From Citrobacter freundii (GTDB taxonomy: Bacteria > Pseudomonadota > Gammaproteobacteria > Enterobacterales > Enterobacteriaceae), in contig NZ_JAALBX010000011.1 in the NCBI RefSeq assembly GCF_011077955.1, forward strand, positions 1 to 64,000: DNA of 64,000 bases. Reading direction: 5' to 3'. A program made the position numbers and the translations under genes. The notes under the pieces were generated by a model. It made no database searches and was not told the origin of the DNA. It saw only the letters and a program-made list of their open reading frames with translations. This document shows, piece by piece, positions 1-8,399 of the stretch (its first letter is position 1; each line of letters begins with the position of its first letter).

Positions 1-454
1 GAAAGTTTTCAGGCAGCGATTCCCCAGCCCGGACTACTTTTCTGATATTTCCTTGAGGGCAACTAATTATTTCGTCGCCATTATCAAGTGCGCTTCCAAT
101 AAGCGCGGCAGAGTCACCAGAAGTTTTTCCTGCTCCAGTGCTAATTTTCGCAGTGGTTCCATCCGGGTAACGAACTTCATCACCTACACGCGAAACATTT
201 AGCCGTTTGCCGTCCTCGGATTCGATCTGCTGTCCGGTGTATTCACTGAAAACCGTTCCGCCATCGCGGGTTAAGCTACCCTCTGTGGCGATCAGATAAG
301 CTGCTGTAACTGGATGAGCGAGATTGTAGGCGTTTTGTTTCTCGATGAGAGAGCGGGCTTCATCATTCATTCTGGCGAGTTGTTCGGCTGTGAATGGTGA
401 TTCGTCAAAAGCTGCCAGCATTTCTGGTCTAAGTTCGTTGGTGTACTGTTTCAT
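1..454 (-). CDS. PAAR-like prophage/island protein, partial (C-terminus beyond window)
   Basis: An open reading frame starts with ATG at 454-452 on the minus strand and stays open to base 1, giving 151 residues with no stop. Residues 1-56 are a polar, helical-looking leader. From about residue 57 the pattern is that of PAAR-type beta-repeats: short Gly/Asp-rich turns including RVGDEV (89-94), an aspartate-glycine turn at 98-99, and SALDNGDEI (121-129). PAAR proteins cap type VI secretion or phage spikes and often carry effectors. Here the domain would be near the N-terminus, so an effector could follow beyond the window. The neighbours are an integrase remnant and an unrecognised gene, which fits cargo of a mobile element. 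The PAAR assignment rests on pattern only, and the family could be wrong. Confidence 0.5.
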   Translation of the reverse strand, partial: MKQYTNELRPEMLAAFDESPFTAEQLARMNDEARSLIEKQNAYNLAHPVTAAYLIATEGSLTRDGGTVFSEYTGQQIESEDGKRLNVSRVGDEVRYPDGTTAKISTGAGKTSGDSAALIGSALDNGDEIISCPQGNIRKVVRAGESLPENF

Positions 455-717
455 AAGTCCCTTTACTTACTATGGAAATAATCAAAGAGGTTATTTTACA
501 AGCAATAACCCCATGAGCAACAAGTATTAGACCTAAGTGAAATTGCGTTTCGTAATAAAGTGAGAGGTGGTTAGCTGTGCTGAAATTTTAGTTAGGTGGT
601 GCTAAAAGAATGGGGGCTGGTGGCTTGTCGCTATTTGATGCGGGAGATGCTGGCGCTGTCTCCTCTCCCCGTTATAAAAACGGTGAAGTCGAAAAAGATC
701 TAAAAATACTTGATAAA

Positions 718-808
718 TAGCCCTGTTAGCCTTGTAGCCCTGATCAAGCCAGTGGTGGCGCGAGTTTCAAAATGCAGGGCTAAAATCATAGCCCTGTAGC
801 CCTGATCA
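718..808. repeat. TAGCCCTG repeat cluster with perfect hairpin
   Basis: The 455-805 gap has no gene I can support. Its right part carries TAGCCCTG at 718-725, a degenerate TAGCCTTG, TAGCCCTGATCA ending at 746, an inverted CAGGGCTA at 775-782, then TAGCCCTG at 789-796 and TAGCCCTGATCA at 797-808. The 775-782 and 789-796 arms form a perfect 8-bp stem with a 6-base loop. The last copy overlaps the stop codon of the 806-1282 gene. Clustered short direct repeats at the end of a mobile-element gene could be replication iterons, a termination structure or an expanded short repeat. No iteron family is recognised. Confidence 0.5.
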
Positions 809-1282
809 CTTCGTCGGAGTTGGGTAGTATTTATCGACAAACCAGGAGAGAACACTCTCCAGGATCTTGCTGCTGCCGTCCTGCTGCGCTCGATACCAGA
901 CTGATTTTAACCCGGCGCGGGTGTTCACTTTGGCGCTCATGCACCCGTTATCACGTAGCCATTGCCTCGCATCCTGTGGTCGTGCGAATGACGGGCAAGC
1001 GTCATGGAATGCCTGGAATGCAAACGCCGGATTTTCTCCGGTGAAGATCTCCGCTTCGTTCTGCTCTTCGCTAATGCTGGCTTGTTCCATGCGCCCAAGC
1101 GCCACGCTGAACGGTGGGCGATACGGAGTGAACTCTGACAAGGGGTAAGCCATTAAATAAACGTGGACGGCTTCCAGACCGCCAACGGCGATCCACTCCG
1201 CAAGGCGGGTGATAAACTCGGCTGTTTCCTCTCTGCTCACCTTGTGGCGTATGAATGTATACCTGAGTAGTGATTGATACAC
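806..1282 (-). CDS. unrecognised mobile-element protein
   Basis: This 158-residue frame lies between the repeat cluster and the broken integrase and is read in the same direction as both flanking genes. I do not recognise the family. It is mixed alpha/beta in character, with no signal peptide or membrane segment; the C-terminal third is rich in Trp, Arg and Lys (QWLRDNG, SVWYRAQQDG, SWFVDKYY), as in nucleic-acid-binding or replication-accessory proteins of satellites. The start is uncertain: there is no good ribosome-binding site before the ATG at 1282, and an overlapping frame (1071-1298) has its own ATG just upstream, so the gene could be a 5'-truncated remnant. It is probably a real or recently real gene of the integrated element. 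Confidence 0.4.
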   Translation of the reverse strand: MYQSLLRYTFIRHKVSREETAEFITRLAEWIAVGGLEAVHVYLMAYPLSEFTPYRPPFSVALGRMEQASISEEQNEAEIFTGENPAFAFQAFHDACPSFARPQDARQWLRDNGCMSAKVNTRAGLKSVWYRAQQDGSSKILESVLSWFVDKYYPTPTK

Positions 1283-1405
1283 AGGAACAGATATACATTC
1301 TCTTTTATGACTAACATGAAAGAATACTATTGTACAAATGTGGCTTTATCCCTTCGGGATAACAAACCTCCCTCGCGAACTTCGTGGGCTGGGTGGCACA
1401 TTTCC

Positions 1406-2432
1406 TTACTGAAAGTCAATGCCTACACCATAAAAATTTAACGATTTCCACATGTTTTTTAGCTCCTCCATGCTCGCGCCCTGGGAATAGGTTCGGAAGG
1501 CTTCCGTCTTCGATTTCTGGTCTGTGTGTCCCGCTATGGCTCCGATCCGTTGTTCTGGTACTCCTGCACGGTCAAGGCATGTTATGAACATCCCGCGCAA
1601 GCTGTGGAAACATTGGTGGTCTGTGGCTGTAGGAAGTACACGGCGGCGTAGTCTGGTGAATGCTTGAGAGTAGAAGGGGCCTTTCTTGCCGTCCTTCCGG
1701 TTCATCCTGTTAGCCTGTAGGAACAGGTATTCGCCATAAGCGTGGCTCAAATACTCATCGACAATCGCAGATAGCCGGGAGTGAATCGGGACATGCCTGA
1801 TCCCCGCTTTGGTCTTAGACTTCGAAATGAAGAAACAGCGTACACCTTCCACCGTCTGGATCTCCGATTTCTTGAGGCTTGCCAGTTCATCAAGGCGGCA
1901 TTCTGAAAACAGTCCCATAGTGATAATGTTCCTGATCTCTGGCTCTGCTGCATCCAGTTGCTTTTGCATCTGGTGAGGCTCAAAAGGCGATAACTTTCAA
2001 TCGTCGCCCTCGCTTCGAGGTTCATGCCGTGAAACGGGTTATCCGGCGTTATGTCGTCATGACTTCTACGAGCGTACTCATACAGGCTCCCCAGGCACGT
2101 TAGCCAGTTCTGGACGGTTTGAGGGGCCTTCTTGCCCTGCTGGTTGATGAACATCGTCACTTGTGACCGTCTGATCTCAGTAATTTTAACATCTACCCGA
2201 TCCAGCGATGCGAGAAACACCTCAGCGGCGCGAGCAGATTTAGCCAGCGTCGAGAATGAGCGCTTGTCTCTGTATTTGAATGTTTTGCTGCTGTCAGATC
2301 CATGGTGCCTGTAGATTTCCGGTACAGGCGTTTCCCTCCGAAGATGTGGCGCATGTATACCGGAATGAAGATCTGGAACATCCAAACGCCGTCAGCAGTA
2401 GTATATAAATAAGATTGGGCCTTGATAGACAT
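1406..2432 (-). pseudogene. int: tyrosine recombinase (integrase), broken by two frameshifts
   Basis: Three overlapping minus-strand frames together make one phage-type tyrosine integrase of about 340 residues. The N-terminal part starts at 2432 and contains a SAM-like arm-binding segment. The core-binding segment lies in the second frame (about 2285 to 1980). The catalytic domain lies in the third frame (1969-1406) and keeps Arg in the SECRLDELASL context, HSLRG (His-x-x-Arg), the AGHT His and the nucleophile Tyr in RTYSQG. The two breaks fall at T4 (2283-2286) and A4 (1982-1985); one extra base in each run would restore a continuous protein. The gene points away from the tRNA-like attachment site about 60 bp upstream of its start. 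Either the gene is inactivated or the assembly has homopolymer errors. Confidence 0.85.
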
Positions 2433-2493
2433 GAGATTTTTCCTCTACAATCTCCGTCATCAACTACTAGTTTTGAGATCTAAGGGTTTCTGG

Positions 2494-2515
2494 TCGATTC
2501 CCTTCACCCGCTCCA
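2494..2515 (+). other. attachment-site copy of tRNA-Gly (glyU-type) 3' end
   Basis: Twenty-two bases match, with one difference, the 3' end (T-arm, acceptor stem and CCA) of the E. coli glyU tRNA-Gly as I remember it. The sequence to the left does not match the rest of a tRNA, so this is not a whole gene. It lies just upstream of the integrase start, as expected for the distal attachment site (attR) of an element inserted into glyU. The intact tRNA would lie beyond the left end. In E. coli K-12 glyU borders the ETT2 region near yqeF, and yqeF is the first backbone gene here, which supports the same insertion hotspot. Confidence 0.7.
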
Positions 2516-3632
2516 GTACGCTTTCCATGCTTCATCCCCTTACTGAAAGACTTTCATACGCGTTCCCGTGTGGTTGGCTGCATTAAAACCCCCGGCAGGC
2601 ATGCTAACAGTCACAAACCCAAGCGACGTTGAAAGGCCGATTGCTCTGACGGCTTACGTCTTTAATTTGCTTTCACATGACACGCTTACCCTCTAGGACT
2701 CCACTTATTTTCTTCACGCTGCCTTTTTTTGAAAGGGATTGAACGGCTCTGTTCTTTTATTGTCAGGGGCGTTTTGGGCGTTTCGGATAAAGCTCCTTCG
2801 TTTAAAAAAATCATCTTTGATAAAATAATCGCTACAACAAACTAACAAAGTTACCTGATAAAAATCAATTATTGGAAATTATTAGTCGCATTTTGAAATA
2901 AAAAAGCATCCGTTAAATTAACAAGGCTGTAAGTGATTTCGATGCCCGGCAAATTTGCTGTGGTAATTACATTGCAAATATAATGTTAGGCGGGAATGGC
3001 GTGGCTGCTGATAAATTTCGTATTAATTGTCTTAGGGTTTTATATAAGGAGTAATGGCATTTTTATCGCCAATCAACGTCATAGGCGCCTGCATTGATAC
3101 TGTGTGATGAAAAGGGCGCTTTCAAATGTCCACTTATGGAGTTAATAAGAATTATCGCGCTACTTTTGGTTTGTTAATCTAAATATATATAAAAAGAATG
3201 ATGTGTGTCATAAGTAATCATTCATGAATTTTATTATTGAATTGAGTTCTTTTTGTTGAATATTTTGTTATTTATTGTTTTTAATGATTTTTATGTAAAG
3301 TTATTGTTTCGGTACAGTGCTTGTAAATATAAGTTTTATTTTTCATGGAGAGAATTAATTAACTCTAACTGGAAAAATGCTTTTTATTTATCAGTCTCTT
3401 TTTTTTTATTTATTTTATCGATAAAAAAGGTCTTGTTCCCGTTATGGGTAAGGTTTGAAATCAGACTTTATATAAAGTTTGTTTGAACCTTTTACGTTTC
3501 AACGCGCATAATTTTCTCTGTTAGTGCTTATCTTAATATTGAATGTATTAGTGTTATGTGTCGTTTTTGTTTTTATAGTAAACCGCATAATTGATGGACC
3601 AACTTTAGTTTATCCCTGAGGAGGGATGGTAA
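2516..3632. other. long AT-rich non-coding spacer upstream of the autotransporter
   Basis: About 1.1 kb without a supportable gene. The part from about 2700 to 3600 is clearly richer in A and T than the backbone and contains many A/T runs. A 77-codon frame at 3253-3486 has the composition of translated AT-rich noise. Such DNA upstream of a surface protein is typical of H-NS-silenced, horizontally acquired loci and should hold the autotransporter promoter. The only clear element is the GAGGAGG ribosome-binding site just before the ATG at 3633. Confidence 0.6.
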
Positions 3633-6431
3633 ATGCGCTGCTGGAATAAGAAACTCGTTGTATCTCAATTGGCAATAGCTTGTACGATGGCAATCGCTTC
3701 TCAGGCATCTGCTACCATTGACATTTCTGGTACTAATTATGACACCTTTTATTATAACGGTGGCGTAATGTATCAAGGTTACGTGGGCTATGATTACGGC
3801 TCCAGTTATTTTAATGGTAATATCTACCCGGTTATTAACGGCGCGAACGTCAATGGCGTCATTTCAACGTATTATTTGGATGACGGTGTCGCGGGCAATA
3901 CTAATCCGAACGCGCTGACCATTAAAGATAGCTATATTCATGGCATGATTACTTCTCAATGTATGACTGCGGATTGCGCTGACGGACGTACTGATGGGTA
4001 TGCTTATAATCGTTTGGCTTTAACCGTCGATAATTCCACTATCGACGATAACTACGAACATTACATCTATAACAACGCAACCACGGGCGAAACGGCTTCT
4101 TACGATACTTTCAACCTGGGTACCGCAATTACTCTGGATCAGGAAGTTGATCTTGTCATTCAAAACAACTCAAAAGTTGCCGGCATTACGTTGGGGCAGG
4201 GTTATCAGTGGGAAGACAACTATGACGTAACCGCTGTCGATGGCTGGAATAACACAGAAGTCTTCAATGACAACGTTGTCGTTCAAGATTCCGTTGTTAC
4301 TTCAGGCTCGTTTAGCGACATGGGAACAGAAGGTTTCTATGGCCGCACCGGAAAAGCGAGCGATTACAGTAATGGTTATTCTTTCAACGCAGATGATGTC
4401 GCTTTAGCCGTTATCGCTTCTGATTCAGATAATGCGATGCAAACCACGGCAACGTTTGATCATTCAACGTTGACGGGGGATGTGCTGTTCTCAAGCACAT
4501 TCGATAATAACTTTGGCGGTTACGATCGCCTTGATGCAGACGGCAATCTCGTTCATGTCGATGCTTACGATCGTAATGGCGATGGCGTCGCGGATTCTAA
4601 CGGCTGGGATGATACCGATCGTCTGGACCTGACGCTGACGAACGGCAGCAAATGGGTTGGTGCTGCGTTTTCAGACGTAGAAGCAACATCAGAGTTGTAT
4701 GACTATCAAGCAAATAGCATTTGGCCTGGGTCTGTTTATGGCATCAACGCTGACGGTACGGCTTTCGATGAAGGAAACCACGTTGCAGGTAACGCGGTTT
4801 ATCAGAGCGGTATTTTTAACGTTACGCTGGATAACGGCTCTGAATGGGATACCCGCAAGGTGTCTAACATTGACAGTCTGACGGTAAATAACGGTTCGAA
4901 AGTGAATGTTGAAGACTCAAGCCTGCTGGCGGACAGCATTACCCTTACCAATGGTTCTTCTCTTAATATTGGCGATTCAAATAATGCAGTCGATGCTTAT
5001 GACGTCGGTTACGAAGTCGCCACCAACAGTCTGCATATCGACAGCTATAGCCAGGCTTCTTTGCTTGAAGAGACTGCCAGCCTGTATGCGAATACCATTA
5101 CCGTTGATAATCATGGTCAGTTGAATGTCGGCCTGGGTCAGATTGATACCAATAATATGATCCTGACTAACGCGGGCGCGCTGAATATCGCCAGCCGTGA
5201 TTATGTCCTTAATTCTGATCTGAATAACGGTCGTTATATCACCAACAATATTTATGACGCTAATTACGATTACGGTGTTATTGCGTTGAATTCGGATGGC
5301 CATCTGGCTGTGAATGGCGATGTAGCGGGCAATTATCAAGTTCGTATTGATAACGCAACCGGTGCCGGTTCCGTCGCGCAATACCAGAATAAAGAAATTA
5401 TCCGCGTCTATGACAATAACGCTAATACCAGTGCCAGCTTCACGGCTGCCAATAAAGCAGATCTGGGTGCGTACACCTACGAAGCGCAACAAAATGGCGA
5501 TGTAGTCACTCTGCAGCAAAAAGAGCTGACCGACTACGCCAACATGGCGCTGAGCATTCCTTCTGCAAACAGCAACATCTGGAATATGGAACAGGATGTG
5601 CTGTCAACCCGCCTGGCAAATGGTCGTCATAATGCGGGCGATCAGGGTGGGGCCTGGGTTGCTTACTACGGCGGCAGCTTCAGCGGCAGCACCAGCGTGC
5701 TGGATTATGATCAGGATGTTAACGGCATTATGGTTGGCGTCGATAAGCAGATCGATGGCAACAATGCGAAATGGACCGTGGGTGCGGCGGCGGGCTTTGG
5801 TAAAGGCAGCATGGATGACCGTTCCGGCAATGTTGATCAGGATACGCAATCAGCTCGTTTCTATACCTCAGCGCGTTTCCCGAGCAACGTTTTTGTTGAT
5901 ACCACCCTCAGCTACAGCCATTACAGCAATGACCTCACCGCCGTGATGAGCAATGGCGAGTCTGTTTCCGGTGATATCTCTTCTGATGCCTGGGGCTTCG
6001 GTTTAAAAGCGGGCTACGACTGGCAGTTCAACGAGAGCGGATACCTGACTCCGTACGCGAGCATTACGGGTCTGTTCCAGGACGGCGACGCCTATCAGCT
6101 TAGCAATAAGATGGATGTGGATAGTCAATCTTATGACAGCCTGCGTTATGAGTTGGGTGCTGATATTGGTTATACCTTTAACTATGGTAATGATCAGTCC
6201 TTCACGCCATACGGCAAACTGGCTTACGTTTACGACGACGCGGATAACAGCGTGAATGTTAACAACGACAGCATTGATAACGGCGTTGAAGGATCTGCGG
6301 TTCGTGTGGGTCTGGGCGGACAGTTCAGCTTTACCAAAAACTTCAGTACCTATGCCGATGCTAACTATCTCGGCGGCGGCGACGTCGACCAGGATTGGGC
6401 GGCAAACGTGGGCGTGAAATACACTTGGTAA
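3633..6431 (+). CDS. autotransporter (type Va), outer-membrane beta-barrel protein
   Basis: This 932-residue protein has the standard autotransporter layout. Residues 1-27 form a Sec signal peptide (KK, hydrophobic stretch, ASQASA cleavage). The passenger, about 28-670, is rich in Asn, Asp, Gly, Ser and Thr with beta-helix-like repeats (LTLTNGSKW, VTLDNGSEW, LTVNNGSKV, ITLTNGSSL). Residues about 672-932 are the 12-strand translocator barrel, ending in the aromatic terminus KYTW. An EF-hand-like DRNGDGVAD (313-321) may bind calcium. Only two cysteines are obvious in the passenger (around 110-116). A GAGGAGG site precedes the ATG. A terminator follows, so it is probably monocistronic. The passenger function is unknown; adhesion or aggregation is the usual role. 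The AT-rich upstream DNA and the element next door suggest acquisition by transfer. Confidence 0.93.
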   Translation: MRCWNKKLVVSQLAIACTMAIASQASATIDISGTNYDTFYYNGGVMYQGYVGYDYGSSYFNGNIYPVINGANVNGVISTYYLDDGVAGNTNPNALTIKDSYIHGMITSQCMTADCADGRTDGYAYNRLALTVDNSTIDDNYEHYIYNNATTGETASYDTFNLGTAITLDQEVDLVIQNNSKVAGITLGQGYQWEDNYDVTAVDGWNNTEVFNDNVVVQDSVVTSGSFSDMGTEGFYGRTGKASDYSNGYSFNADDVALAVIASDSDNAMQTTATFDHSTLTGDVLFSSTFDNNFGGYDRLDADGNLVHVDAYDRNGDGVADSNGWDDTDRLDLTLTNGSKWVGAAFSDVEATSELYDYQANSIWPGSVYGINADGTAFDEGNHVAGNAVYQSGIFNVTLDNGSEWDTRKVSNIDSLTVNNGSKVNVEDSSLLADSITLTNGSSLNIGDSNNAVDAYDVGYEVATNSLHIDSYSQASLLEETASLYANTITVDNHGQLNVGLGQIDTNNMILTNAGALNIASRDYVLNSDLNNGRYITNNIYDANYDYGVIALNSDGHLAVNGDVAGNYQVRIDNATGAGSVAQYQNKEIIRVYDNNANTSASFTAANKADLGAYTYEAQQNGDVVTLQQKELTDYANMALSIPSANSNIWNMEQDVLSTRLANGRHNAGDQGGAWVAYYGGSFSGSTSVLDYDQDVNGIMVGVDKQIDGNNAKWTVGAAAGFGKGSMDDRSGNVDQDTQSARFYTSARFPSNVFVDTTLSYSHYSNDLTAVMSNGESVSGDISSDAWGFGLKAGYDWQFNESGYLTPYASITGLFQDGDAYQLSNKMDVDSQSYDSLRYELGADIGYTFNYGNDQSFTPYGKLAYVYDDADNSVNVNNDSIDNGVEGSAVRVGLGGQFSFTKNFSTYADANYLGGGDVDQDWAANVGVKYTW

Positions 6432-6469
6432 TCACCGCCATGTCATAATTGAGATTGTGGTTATTAACT

Positions 6470-6500
6470 GCCCATCCTGGTTTGGATGGGCATTTCTTTA
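6470..6500 (+). terminator. intrinsic terminator after autotransporter
   Basis: GCCCATCC (6470-6477) pairs with GGATGGGC (6484-6491), a perfect 8-bp stem followed by ATTTCTTT. It lies 39 bp after the autotransporter stop. It argues that the next gene does not start at the upstream ATG (6449), since that start would place the terminator inside the coding sequence. Confidence 0.85.
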
Positions 6501-6541
6501 ACCAGCGAGAATGGATGCTTAACAGTGAAGGGATTACTCAC

Positions 6542-7168
6542 ATGTTAGATTTGGTAAAACCGTTAAATCATTTGGAGATTCTACGTAGCCATCTCAGTGC
6601 TTATGCGCAAGCGTTTGATAGCGCAGCGGGGGAAGAATTAAGTTTCGTAAATGAGCATGGCGAGCAACAGTGTTGGTTTTTTAAAGAGGGCTTTTTCGAT
6701 ATCTGGCGGGAAAACAATGATATCCATGTGGAACTTCTTGCTGCGCCTGTCTTACTGAGTTTATCCGGCGACCCTATCCCCAGTCCTTTGCATTATAAAC
6801 TTGTCACTAAAACCCAGTGCGTCGGGTTTCGTTTACCCGTTCAGCTTGCGATGGACGTTATAGAAAAACAGGGGCTCTGGAAGTCCTTCTGTCACTGGCA
6901 AACTTATCAAATGCGCTGGTTTGAATGGCGTGATGCTCAATTTATCGGTACGTCTACCTATGCGCAGATCCGTTCCACGCTGTTAACCATGGCGTCATGG
7001 GATGCCGAAGTGCGTTCTCAGATAGGCGTCATTAGTTATATTCAAACCCATACTCATATTTCCCGCTCAGTTATTGCCGAAATGCTCTCGGCGCTGCGTA
7101 AAGGCAATTACATTGAAATGCAAAAGGGAAAGCTGGTCGCCGTTCATAAATTGCCGTTGAATTATTAA
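6542..7168 (+). CDS. IprA/YaiV-like winged-helix transcriptional regulator
   Basis: With the start at 6542 the protein has 208 residues and aligns from its first residue (MLDLVKPL) with the E. coli YaiV/IprA family (MLSLSKPL). A longer frame from 6449 exists, but it would include a terminator, and GAAGGG lies upstream of the chosen ATG. The layout is Crp/Fnr-like: an N-terminal cyclic-nucleotide-binding-like domain without clear nucleotide-binding residues and a C-terminal winged helix (SRSVIAEMLSALRKGNYIEM, near 170-190). IprA-type proteins have been linked to oxidative-stress and biofilm traits. The position right behind the autotransporter suggests, but does not prove, that it regulates that gene. 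E. coli has no such gene at this locus, so this is a paralogue or an import. Confidence 0.75.
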   Translation: MLDLVKPLNHLEILRSHLSAYAQAFDSAAGEELSFVNEHGEQQCWFFKEGFFDIWRENNDIHVELLAAPVLLSLSGDPIPSPLHYKLVTKTQCVGFRLPVQLAMDVIEKQGLWKSFCHWQTYQMRWFEWRDAQFIGTSTYAQIRSTLLTMASWDAEVRSQIGVISYIQTHTHISRSVIAEMLSALRKGNYIEMQKGKLVAVHKLPLNY

Positions 7169-7450
7169 ACCGCGTGGGACTCAATTGATACTCCCTTTTG
7201 TCGTCCTGATTCGCATGCCAGCTACGCGGCTATGAGAAAGATGCGCAACGCATAAGGTGCGTGCTCAAGCCGCATGATTCATAGCTTTATTAAAAATTAC
7301 CTGTATGGGTATACAGAGGAAAAACGCCGAATTGACTGATTTGCTTAAGGTAAATTGTTCATAAAAACTACTGGATATTTAAACAGCATATTGTATACTA
7401 TTTCTACTACCCAACAGGGTGTTGCTGTTTGTGAGTCAGTGGTGAGGCCT

Positions 7451-8158
7451 ATGATGAATCCTTCTTTAAACCGAAGTACTTTGGATCAATCAGTCACAAT
7501 GAGCAGCCGTGAAATTGCTACGTTGACGGGCATAACTCACGGCGAAGTGAAACGTATTATTAAAAGTCTGGAAACGGCTCAGCGCCTGTCGCAACCGCTT
7601 GTTATCAATCAATTTGATCGCGAAGGGGAAAGCTATCAGGAGTATTTGCTTAATAAGCGTGATTCGCTGCTGGCCGTGGCGCGCGTTTCGCCAGGCTTTA
7701 CGGCAAATGTACTGGACTGGTGGCAGGAGCGTGAACAGCGCGCAGAAATTCCTGATTTCACCAATCCCGCCGCCGCCGCACGCGCCTGGGCGGAACAGTA
7801 TGAGCAGCGCCAGAAAGCGGAACAACAACTGGCTATTACAATGCCAAAGGCTGAGTTCTTTGACCGGTTCGTCCAGGTTGAAGATTCGCTGGGATTTCGC
7901 CAGGTTTGTAAGATGCTGAAAGTCAAAGAGTCTGAGTTCCGCCAGTTTCTGCTGGAGCGCAATATCATGTATCGCGCTAACGGCACGCTGACGCCGCCGA
8001 ATCATCATATGCAGGCAGGTTATTTTACGCTTCGCTCTGGTGTCGGTGAAAACCAGCATACGTTCTCTCAGGCGCGCTTTACTGAAAGAGGTGTCAAATG
8101 GGTTGCCAGCCTGTGGGCCAGCCACCTTACCTCCCAGCCGAAACGTGTCGCTGCCTGA
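7451..8158 (+). CDS. phage-type antirepressor, Rha-like N-domain plus KilAC C-domain
   Basis: The 235-residue protein starts at ATG 7451 (or 7454) after GTGAGG; a longer frame from 7355 lacks a convincing ribosome-binding site. The N-terminal part (MSSREIATLTGITHGEVKR, then EYLLNKRDSLLAVARVSP) matches the Rha/antirepressor N-domain of lambdoid and satellite phages. Residues from about 130 (MPKAEFFDRFVQ... to the end, with YFTLRSG and GVKWVASLW) match the KilAC domain of phage antirepressors. Such proteins counter a phage repressor or modulate phage regulation. No other phage gene stands beside it, so it is an orphan, probably a relic or a domesticated gene. It lies between the autotransporter region and yqeF and marks the right part of the accessory stretch. 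Confidence 0.8.
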   Translation: MMNPSLNRSTLDQSVTMSSREIATLTGITHGEVKRIIKSLETAQRLSQPLVINQFDREGESYQEYLLNKRDSLLAVARVSPGFTANVLDWWQEREQRAEIPDFTNPAAAARAWAEQYEQRQKAEQQLAITMPKAEFFDRFVQVEDSLGFRQVCKMLKVKESEFRQFLLERNIMYRANGTLTPPNHHMQAGYFTLRSGVGENQHTFSQARFTERGVKWVASLWASHLTSQPKRVAA

Positions 8159-8169
8159 TGAAGTCATCC

Positions 8170-8250
8170 GCCTCACATTCCCGTGTGAGGCGTTATCTAT
8201 TGCCCCTCTTAAGATAACAACAGGTCATGGCATGTGACCTGTTTTAGTTT
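8170..8250 (+). terminator. two hairpins, the second a likely terminator
   Basis: GCCTCACA (8170-8177) pairs perfectly with TGTGAGGC (8184-8191). AACAGGTCA (8219-8227) pairs with TGACCTGTT (8235-8243), followed by TTAGTTTATTTTTC. The second hairpin looks like a rho-independent terminator for the antirepressor gene and insulates yqeF. Confidence 0.7.
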
Positions 8251-8399
8251 ATTTTTCTGCCCTCCCTTATTGATATGCGCGTTTCAGCTAACGTCATACG
8301 TTTTTACTGTGTGACTGTGTTCACCATTTTTTAAACATTTACGAAAAATTTTGATAACAATCGCTACTCTACTTCAGTCCTGTCATGGTGGGGTTGAAA

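Noticed and set aside
1071-1298. 75-codon minus-strand frame overlapping the unrecognised element gene
   Set aside because: Short, Arg/Gly-rich, and overlapped by the longer frame that has better composition.
3253-3486. 77-codon plus-strand frame upstream of the autotransporter
   Set aside because: Phe/Leu/Ile/Lys-rich translation of AT-rich DNA, no ribosome-binding site and no recognisable family.
4977-5519. 180-codon minus-strand frame inside the autotransporter
   Set aside because: Ile/Val/Thr-rich low-complexity antisense shadow of the repetitive passenger.
6449-6541. N-terminal extension of the IprA-like gene
   Set aside because: It would include the autotransporter terminator, and homologues start at the later ATG.
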